Origin: Candidatus Solibacter sp.
GTDB taxonomy: Bacteria; Acidobacteriota; Terriglobia; Bryobacterales; Bryobacteraceae
NCBI GenBank assembly: GCA_017883345.1
Contig: JADGNT010000079.1
Coordinates: forward strand, 1 to 11,062
Length of the DNA: 11,062 bases
Direction of reading: 5' to 3'
In this document: piece by piece, positions 6,166 to 11,062 of the stretch
Layout: each line of letters begins with the position of its first letter
How positions within the stretch are numbered: the first letter of the stretch is position 1
Position numbers and translations under genes: made by a program
The notes under the pieces: model-generated
The model's database searches: none
Told to the model about the DNA's origin: nothing
Seen by the model: the letters and a program-made list of their open reading frames with translations, nothing else

Positions 6166-7391
6166 TCGTCCTGGCTCCCCGCCACGCCGCGCATGAGCAT
6201 CACCAGGGTGAGCAGAATGCGCTTCAGGCCGAGATCCCGCCCGTCGGAACTGAACCATTCCCCGGAGGTGTGCGCGCCGCCGCCTTGCCCGCCCGCCCCC
6301 ATGGCGATCGCCGGAATACCCATGGAGAGCGGCAAATTGGCGTCCGTGGACGAGCAGTCCAGGTGCGACCGGATGCCCAGGTGAGCATCCACCGCGCGAA
6401 CGTACTGCAAGATCGGCGCCTGCTCCGGCAGTATGGCCGCCGGCCGCGAGCCGATCTCCCGGGTCTTCACGGTCACCCGCCCGCCGGTCTGCCGCTGGTT
6501 CTCGAGGTCGCGCGCCCGTTCCACCGCACTGGCCAGGACGTCGACCAACTCCTCCATCCGCCCGTTGCTCTCCGAGCGGATATCCACCTTGCAGCGCGCC
6601 GCCTGGGCGATGGCGTTGACCCCGCTGCCGCCTTCGATCAGCCCCACGTTGACCGACGATTTCGGCCCTGAATCCAGCCGTGCCTCGGCGAACAGGGCTA
6701 CCGCGCGGCAGAGCGCGTGGACCGGATTGCCCACCCCAAAATCGCTCCAGCTATGCCCGCCCGGGCCGCTGAACGTGACCTCGAAGCGCCGGCTGCCCAG
6801 TGCGCGGTTGGTGATGTGGTCGGTGTTGGCGCCGTCGACGACCACGTAGCTCCGGATCTGCTTGGCCAGCGGAGACTGGCCGCACAGGTGGCGCATCCCC
6901 AGCAGGTTGCCCTCGCCCTCTTCGCCGACGTTGGCCACCAACAGCAGCCCGGCTATGGACTCCGGCAGCCTGCCGGAACTCTTCCAGGCGCGGGCGATGG
7001 CCAGCAAGGCGGCAAGGCCGGCCCCATTGTCGGAGACCCCGGGACCGCGGAAGCGCCCATCGGCGTCCACCGAGATATCCTCTTTAGTGCGCGGCGCGAG
7101 CACCGTGTCCAGGTGCGCCGTCAGCGCCACGTACGGCGGCGAGCCGAACGCCGCCAGGACATTGCCGGCGCGATCGATGGAGGCATCGCAGCCATAGGAC
7201 CGGAACTGCTCCAAGAACCAGGCGGCCCGTTCCTGTTCCAGAAAAGTCGGCGCCGGCACGCGGCAAAGTTGCAGGTGAATCTCGTTGATCCACTGCTTCT
7301 CGCGCGTGAAAAACTGGAGGCATTCGCGGACTCCCGGGTGGCCGGCAAGTTCGCTTAGGTTCATCCCCGTTAAGGCCGTATTGGCAGCCAT
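6162..7391 (-). CDS. M20-family zinc metallopeptidase (PepT/CPG2-like)
   Basis: Cytoplasmic di-zinc hydrolase of peptides or N-acyl amino acids. The 409-residue product keeps the metal-site pattern: His93 and Asp95 in TAHLDTV, bridging Asp121 in SDNGAG, Glu157-Glu158 in NVGEEGEG (general base and ligand), Asp186 in VVVDGA, and His374 in GGGAHTSGEWF. The inserted dimerisation (lid) domain spans about 200-310, with the usual FSGPGGHSWSDFG segment. Length and motif spacing fit M20 enzymes annotated as peptidase T-like. There is no signal peptide. ATG 7391 is used as start; an in-frame ATG at 7364 is also possible, and neither has a well-spaced ribosome site. The last four bases overlap the permease start. 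Upstream, a 91-base inverted repeat separates it from the methyltransferase, so it may need its own promoter. The exact substrate is not determinable. Confidence 0.92.
   Translation of the reverse strand: MAANTALTGMNLSELAGHPGVRECLQFFTREKQWINEIHLQLCRVPAPTFLEQERAAWFLEQFRSYGCDASIDRAGNVLAAFGSPPYVALTAHLDTVLAPRTKEDISVDADGRFRGPGVSDNGAGLAALLAIARAWKSSGRLPESIAGLLLVANVGEEGEGNLLGMRHLCGQSPLAKQIRSYVVVDGANTDHITNRALGSRRFEVTFSGPGGHSWSDFGVGNPVHALCRAVALFAEARLDSGPKSSVNVGLIEGGSGVNAIAQAARCKVDIRSESNGRMEELVDVLASAVERARDLENQRQTGGRVTVKTREIGSRPAAILPEQAPILQYVRAVDAHLGIRSHLDCSSTDANLPLSMGIPAIAMGAGGQGGGAHTSGEWFSSDGRDLGLKRILLTLVMLMRGVAGSQDE
6175..6180 (-). promoter_or_regulatory. Ribosome binding site deciding the permease GTG start
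   Basis: GGGGAG on the - strand lies nine bases before GTG 6165, inside the last codons of the M20 peptidase gene. It supports the 4-base overlap start (GTGA) over any upstream ATG. Confidence 0.65.
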
Positions 7392-7426
7392 GCTCCCTGC
7401 CAGTGTACCAGCCGGTGAGCCCTCGT

Positions 7427-7517
7427 CTGGTGGGGCAGGCGCTTCCGCCTGCCAACCACATTATGATATGTTCTGCTCGAGCGCGCGGTTGGCAGGCGGA
7501 AGCGCCTGCCCCACCAG
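7427..7517. repeat. Paired inverted REP-like elements, 31-bp perfect arms
   Basis: Bases 7427-7457 and 7487-7517 are perfect reverse complements over 31 bp, separated by 29 AT-richer bases (7458-7486). Each arm is itself a hairpin: GGCAGGCG, a 4-base loop (CTTC or GAAG), CGCCTGCC. The layout of two head-to-head palindromic units around a short spacer is like the BIME arrangement of REP elements. The right arm begins on the base directly next to the methyltransferase stop codon (7518-7520), and the left arm ends 36 bases before the M20 peptidase start. There is no T-run, so it is not a standard terminator, but in mRNA it could form a very stable stem able to stop 3' decay or uncouple the two genes. 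Confidence 0.9.
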
Positions 7518-8258
7518 CTACGCCTTGCGGGCCACCGCCACCAGCCGCGAAGCTTCGGGACCATAGGGCGAGCCTTCGAGATCCCCGTACAGGCGAACGC
7601 TGGCGAAGCCGCAGCTCAGTAGACGCCGCTGCAAGCCTGGTCCCGAGTAAAGGCAGTGCTCGAACCGGTAGTGGCGCGACTGGCCGGCTTTGACTACCGT
7701 CCACTCGTTGTCCAGCCGGGTCCAGTCCTCGTTCAGGTGAGGCTGCTGGATCAGGACCGCGCCATCGGCAAACCGGGTGTGGCACGCCTCCAGCCCCTGG
7801 TGCCGCATGCGCTCTCTGCCCACCATGTCCATGACGAAGGTTCCGCCGTCGCGGAGGCTCTCCCGGACGTTGCCCAAGACGCGCAGGTTGTCCTCTTCCC
7901 GCTCAAAATAACCGAAAGAGGTAAACAGATTGCACGCCAGGTGGAACGTTGCCGGCCGCTCGAACTCGCGCATGTCGTCCAGCACCCATTCCACCGCGAT
8001 GGCCGCCGCGTCCGCCCTCTCCCGCGCCCGCTCCAGCAGGAAGCGGGAGCGGTCCACGCCCGTCACCACAAAGCCACGGCGCGCGAACTCCAGCGCATGA
8101 CGCCCCGGACCGCAGCACAGATCCAGCACCGCGCCCCCGGTCACACCGGTCAGCGCCAGGATCTGGGTGACCTGGCCCGGGGCCGCAGCCACCCGCTCCG
8201 CGGGAAATACGTAAGGGTACAGTTCGCGCCAGAGGACTTCGTTCTCAAACCATTCCAT
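7518..8258 (-). CDS. Class I SAM-dependent methyltransferase, substrate unknown
   Basis: Predicted cytosolic methyltransferase of 246 residues with a Rossmann-type SAM fold. SAM motif I is VLDLCCGPGRH at 44-54, the acidic residue after strand beta-2 is Asp69 in TGVDRS, VLDDMREF (92-99) is the next motif, and ACNLFTSFGYF (108-118) matches the motif IV region seen in Methyltransf_11/25-type small-molecule enzymes. The C-terminal third (about 160-235) is beta-rich and probably shapes the substrate site. It starts at ATG 8258, six bases after the MFS stop, and so is almost certainly co-transcribed with the transporter and adaptor genes. A REP-like repeat begins right after its stop codon. Nothing in the sequence fixes the substrate; association with transporters might hint at modification of a transported small molecule, but this is speculation. 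Confidence 0.88.
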   Translation of the reverse strand: MEWFENEVLWRELYPYVFPAERVAAAPGQVTQILALTGVTGGAVLDLCCGPGRHALEFARRGFVVTGVDRSRFLLERARERADAAAIAVEWVLDDMREFERPATFHLACNLFTSFGYFEREEDNLRVLGNVRESLRDGGTFVMDMVGRERMRHQGLEACHTRFADGAVLIQQPHLNEDWTRLDNEWTVVKAGQSRHYRFEHCLYSGPGLQRRLLSCGFASVRLYGDLEGSPYGPEASRLVAVARKA

Positions 8259-8264
8259 GCCCCA

Positions 8265-9617
8265 CTACTCCGGCAGCGGCTTTCCCTTCGTCTCCGGAGC
8301 GAAAGGCAGCGCGGCGAGGCCAACGAGAAAGACCAGACTCATGGCCACGCCGGCGTAGCGCATGGGTTCCGCGTAGCCGCCGAAGACGTCCTTGGTCAAG
8401 TAGCCCAGCGTGAACGGACCCGCCGCCGCGGCGAAGCGGCCCACGTTGTAGCAGAAACTGGTGCCCGTACTGCGCAACCGCGTGGGGAACAATTCGGCCA
8501 GGTAAATGGAGTATCCGCCGAACAGCGAAAGCTGGGCGAACCCCATCAACGGAATCATCCAGAAGATATCGCTGATCTGTTTCAGGTTCCAGAAGGTGTA
8601 CGCGGTCATGCCCATGGCGGCCAGGAAGGCGATGGCGAATGCCTTCTTACGCCCGGTGTAGTGCGTCAGATAAGTGAAGGCGTAGATGCCGAAGAAGCAG
8701 CCGATGTTCTGCAGCAGGGAAGTGACGCCGATCCACGTGGTCACCTTGCCGGCCAGCGCTTTGCCAGCCAGGCCCTGCGCCGCGAAGGTGCGTTCCAGAA
8801 CGGGGCGGAACAGATCGTAGCTGAAGAACCCGATGCCCCACAAACCGACCACGCCGGCGAACGCCAGCAGGAATCCGACAATCGCATTGCGCCGCCAGCG
8901 CGGATCGCTGAACAATTCGCCGTAGGAGCCCATCTTCTTCTTTTCGCCGCGCGCCTTGAGCCACTGCTCGGGCTCTTTCAATTTCTTGAAGACGACGAAG
9001 GCCAGCGGCGCCGGGACCGCTCCGGCCAGGAATTCCCATCGCCACGCGCCGGTGATGGTGCCCGCGGCTTCCATCTGTCCCACCAGGATTCCGGTCATGG
9101 CGGCGATCATGTTGCCGATGGCCGACGATGCCTGCACAAACCCAAGCGCGTACGGCCGCGCGCGCGACGGCACCACTTCGGCCACCAGCGCCACGCCCAC
9201 CGCGAACTGGCCGCCGACGCCCAGGCCGCACAGAAAGCGGAACACGTTGAAGTTCCAAACGCTGGTGGAGAGCACACTCAGCCCGGTGAAGACGGTGTAG
9301 CTGAGGATGGTGATGGTCATCGTCTTGACGCGCCCGATGCGATCGCCCAGAATGCCGAAGATAACGCCGCCGATGGCCCACCCGATCATGAAAATCGACG
9401 TCGCCCACGCCGCCTGTTGATCGATGGTCGCGTTGCTGGCGCCCGCCCCCAACAGTTCCTTGATGGCCGGTTTGCGCGCCAGGTTAAACAACTGTTGCGC
9501 CATCGTATCGAACATCCAGCCCATGCTGGCCACGCTCAGCACGAACCAGTGGTAACCGGTCAACTCCCGCCACCACGCGTATTTCCGCCCGCCGGCGCCT
9601 TCCGCTGTTGGAGACAT
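8265..9617 (-). CDS. MFS transporter, sugar/organic-acid porter type
   Basis: Inner-membrane secondary transporter of 450 residues with about twelve predicted helices. The cytoplasmic loop 2-3 motif is clear: FGILGDRIGRVKTM (87-100). RFLCGLGVGGQFAVGVALVAEVVPSRAR (127-153) is the helix 4-5 signature typical of the sugar porter and aromatic-acid/H+ symporter branches, and its second-half counterpart is YLAELFPTRLRSTGTSF in the C-terminal half. The central loop is charged (KARGEKKKMGSYGELF). These features favour uptake of a sugar or organic acid over the 14-helix drug exporters that normally work with HlyD/EmrA adaptors, although an adaptor gene lies 12 bases upstream. The start at ATG 9617 has only a weak ribosome site, so coupling to the upstream gene is likely. 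Substrate unresolved. Confidence 0.9.
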   Translation of the reverse strand: MSPTAEGAGGRKYAWWRELTGYHWFVLSVASMGWMFDTMAQQLFNLARKPAIKELLGAGASNATIDQQAAWATSIFMIGWAIGGVIFGILGDRIGRVKTMTITILSYTVFTGLSVLSTSVWNFNVFRFLCGLGVGGQFAVGVALVAEVVPSRARPYALGFVQASSAIGNMIAAMTGILVGQMEAAGTITGAWRWEFLAGAVPAPLAFVVFKKLKEPEQWLKARGEKKKMGSYGELFSDPRWRRNAIVGFLLAFAGVVGLWGIGFFSYDLFRPVLERTFAAQGLAGKALAGKVTTWIGVTSLLQNIGCFFGIYAFTYLTHYTGRKKAFAIAFLAAMGMTAYTFWNLKQISDIFWMIPLMGFAQLSLFGGYSIYLAELFPTRLRSTGTSFCYNVGRFAAAAGPFTLGYLTKDVFGGYAEPMRYAGVAMSLVFLVGLAALPFAPETKGKPLPE

Positions 9618-9629
9618 GAAGCTGCTATT

Positions 9630-10838
9630 TTACATCGTGGCAGTGACGCGGTCGCCAACTTTTAAGGGCGTGTCCGAAGGCAGCGCCACCGCGTCGGTAT
9701 CGGTGAGTCCTTCCACTACCTGCACCAGGGTGATGCTGGATGCGCCTTTCTTCACCGCGCGCCGCTCCACGACGCCGCCCGTGAGCACGAAGACATAGTC
9801 GCCCTGGGCATCGTGGCGCAGCGTCTCCTTGGGAATTACCATGGCGTTTTCGACCACCGCCGTGCGGATCTCGGCATTCACGTTGGTGCCGGGGATGAGG
9901 GCGCGTCCCTCATTCACGATGGAGCAGACCACTTCCCCCACTTGCCGGGATCCCAGCGCCTGCACAGCCACCGGTTTCTTGTCCACCTGGCCGCGCCATT
10001 GCCGCCCGGGCAGTGCGTCCCAGGTGATGGTCACGAGTTGTCCGACGGCGACGCGGCCGAGTTCCGGTTCGTCGACGTAGACGCGAACCCGCAGTCGATC
10101 CATGCGCCCGACATTGGCGACGAGGTCGCCGGCGTTCAGGTAGGAGCCAAGGCGCACCTCGCGGCCGTAGACCACGCCCGCCATCGGCGAGCGCACCAGG
10201 GAGAGCGCGGCACGCTGGCGCGCCAGATTGAGCGCCGTTTCGGCGTCGAGAGAGCGCGCGCGGGCCGCCGCGACTTCGGTGGGCGAAACCAGCGATCGTT
10301 TCCGCTTCTCCAGCCCGGCGATTTCCAGTTCGCTCTGCTGTACTTTCTCGCGCGCCGCGTCGGCTTCCTGCTGGGTGGCCGCGTGCTGCGCCACCAGGCG
10401 CTCGAAACTGGCGAGGGACTTCCTGGCCTGCGCCAGATCGAACTGCGCACGCGCCAGTCTGTTGTCGATATCGGCGAATTCGGCGGGCTTGCCGCCGGCT
10501 TCCTGAGACGCGAGGTTGGCCCGCGCCTCGTTCAGTTTGGCCTGCGCGGCGTCGATGTCGGCCTGTAGCGAGGGGTCGGTGATGCCGGCCATCACTGCGC
10601 CCGCGGCCACCGTCTGCCCGTCTTCCACGGGTGCGCGGCTCACCACGCCGCCGGTTTCGGCGCGCACGGCCTGCCAAAGGGAGGGCTCGACCTTGCCGTT
10701 GGTGGGCAGTGTGCTGACCAGGGTCTGCCGCTTCACGCGCGCGAAGCGCACCTTCGGCGGATCGCCCTTGCGCAGTACGCCCCACACGATGACCGCCGCT
10801 ACACCAGCCAGCAGCACCAACAGCAGCAGTTTTTTCAA
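9630..10838 (-). CDS. RND/HlyD-type efflux periplasmic adaptor (membrane fusion protein)
   Basis: Periplasmic adaptor linking an inner-membrane pump to an outer-membrane channel. The start is read as TTG 10838, giving 402 residues that open MKKLLLLVLLAGVAAVIVWG, a signal or membrane anchor. The order of domains fits the family: first lipoyl half-motif (about 57-87, ending APVEDGQTVAAGAVMAGI), a long alpha-helical hairpin rich in Ala/Arg/Glu (about 90-212), second lipoyl half (about 215-247, SPMAGVVYGREVRLGSYLNAG), beta-barrel (about 248-322), and membrane-proximal domain to the end. The hairpin length resembles MacA/HlyD-type adaptors. GTG at 10922 also opens the frame but would put 28 non-signal residues before the anchor. 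No ABC permease, RND pump or TolC-like gene is in the window; the next gene is an MFS porter, an unusual partner. Partner and substrate are unknown. Confidence 0.9.
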   Translation of the reverse strand: MKKLLLLVLLAGVAAVIVWGVLRKGDPPKVRFARVKRQTLVSTLPTNGKVEPSLWQAVRAETGGVVSRAPVEDGQTVAAGAVMAGITDPSLQADIDAAQAKLNEARANLASQEAGGKPAEFADIDNRLARAQFDLAQARKSLASFERLVAQHAATQQEADAAREKVQQSELEIAGLEKRKRSLVSPTEVAAARARSLDAETALNLARQRAALSLVRSPMAGVVYGREVRLGSYLNAGDLVANVGRMDRLRVRVYVDEPELGRVAVGQLVTITWDALPGRQWRGQVDKKPVAVQALGSRQVGEVVCSIVNEGRALIPGTNVNAEIRTAVVENAMVIPKETLRHDAQGDYVFVLTGGVVERRAVKKGASSITLVQVVEGLTDTDAVALPSDTPLKVGDRVTATM

Positions 10839-10846
10839 GAGTTCGG

Positions 10847-10851
10847 CTCCC
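10847..10851 (-). promoter_or_regulatory. Ribosome binding site deciding the adaptor TTG start
   Basis: GGGAG on the - strand sits eight bases before TTG 10838. The start that follows gives an ideal lysine-plus-hydrophobic signal sequence, which makes the upstream GTG at 10922 and the ATG at 10907 unlikely. Confidence 0.6.
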
Positions 10852-10876
10852 AGGACTATTTTAGCCGGTGTGGTGG

Positions 10877-10905
10877 GACAGACCGTGCGCCTTTCGTGGT
10901 CTGTC
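10877..10905. promoter_or_regulatory. 8-bp dyad upstream of the adaptor operon (possible operator)
   Basis: GACAGACC (10877-10884) and GGTCTGTC (10898-10905) are perfect inverted repeats around a 13-base spacer, 39 bases upstream of the adaptor start. Size and place fit a repressor operator such as those of TetR-type efflux regulators, but no regulator gene is in the window and I cannot find a convincing -35/-10 pair here (a TAAAAT on the - strand at 10863-10858 has no partner). It could equally be a small RNA hairpin. Confidence 0.3.
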
Positions 10906-10969
10906 ATGGCTCGGAAATGCACGGCTGCTTGACAGGGTCGAAAAACTACCGGGGGGAGTGGGATCCGAA

Positions 10970-11046
10970 CCCGGGGACAGACAGGACTGGCAGCGAATTT
11001 CCGGCAAAATGCGCCGGAAATCCATGCCAGTCTTGTCAGTCCCGGG
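10970..11046. repeat. Long imperfect palindrome at the right edge
   Basis: A 77-base imperfect palindrome. The inner stem ATTTCCGGC (10997-11005) with GCCGGAAAT (11013-11021) has a 7-base loop. After a small internal bulge the stem continues with GACTGGCA (10985-10992) and TGCCAGTC (11025-11032), then GACA/TGTC and CCCGGGG-type ends, with a few mismatches. No coding frame with real-gene character crosses it. It looks like another dispersed palindromic repeat or small MITE-like unit, upstream of the adaptor operon. From 10839 to the window end I see no gene. Confidence 0.7.
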
Positions 11047-11062
11047 GGCGCTCGTGGGTGGC

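Noticed and set aside
6166..6258. ATG-initiated longer form of the EamA permease
   Set aside because: The added 31 residues are hydrophilic and lie over the conserved C-terminus of the peptidase; the overlapping GTG has a good ribosome site.
7656..9665. 669-codon open frame on the + strand across the methyltransferase and MFS genes
   Set aside because: Runs antisense through two well-supported genes and their junction; composition is Arg/Gln/His-rich low complexity without motifs.
10839..10922. GTG 10922 or ATG 10907 start for the efflux adaptor
   Set aside because: Adds 28 or 23 polar residues before the signal/anchor segment and crosses the dyad or its flank; TTG 10838 has a well-spaced ribosome site and a standard signal peptide.
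10948..10980. tRNA T-arm-like string on the - strand (GGGTTCGGATCCC)
   Set aside because: Only three pairs flank the loop, no CCA follows, and the sequence where anticodon and D arms should be is the palindromic repeat. No cloverleaf can be drawn.
1..11062. CRISPR array, toxin-antitoxin pair, phage or defence island
   Set aside because: No regularly spaced direct repeats, no short overlapping gene pairs of that type, and no transposase, integrase, nuclease or helicase motif in any credible frame. The repeats present are palindromes in spacers.

Overview
The window is high-GC DNA with long, densely packed genes. It looks like a chromosomal segment from a soil-type Acidobacteriota, perhaps close to Bryobacterales/Solibacter. 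That placement is an inference from the style of the proteins (the MFS transporter and the small hypothetical at the left edge) and from the abundant palindromic intergenic repeats. There is no rRNA or marker gene to prove it. I see no phage, transposase, CRISPR or tRNA gene.

Left part, + strand (1-2950): the 3' end of an unidentified small protein, a 25-bp-stem inverted repeat, then a two-gene unit. The first gene is an E. coli-type cyclopropane fatty acid synthase (cfa), with a readable promoter and ribosome binding site. Eleven bases downstream is a FAD-linked oxidoreductase resembling the DHCR24/Diminuto sterol reductase family. The pair suggests methylation of membrane lipid acyl chains followed by a flavin-dependent redox step, and is the most interesting metabolic hypothesis here.

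Middle and right, - strand (3000-10838): read in transcription order, an RND/HlyD-type membrane fusion protein (TTG start), an MFS transporter, a SAM-dependent methyltransferase, an M20 metallopeptidase, an EamA/DMT permease (GTG start, overlapping the peptidase stop), a Do/HtrA serine protease, and a secreted basic protein with a C-terminal peptidoglycan-binding domain. Gaps of 12 and 6 bases and one 4-base overlap point to at least two operon blocks: adaptor-MFS-methyltransferase and peptidase-permease, with HtrA possibly following. The blocks are separated by a 91-base inverted repeat that abuts the methyltransferase stop codon. HtrA ends in a convincing rho-independent terminator.

The least expected structure is in the spacers. 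Five distinct hairpin or palindrome structures occur in about 11 kb. Two of them (near 3.58 kb and 7.43-7.52 kb) share one architecture: GTGG, then an 8-bp stem with a tetraloop. Their stems differ by paired, compensatory changes, which suggests a REP-like repeat family maintained as structure. Nothing here clearly forms a new defence or mobile system. Most genes are ordinary envelope, transport and lipid functions.
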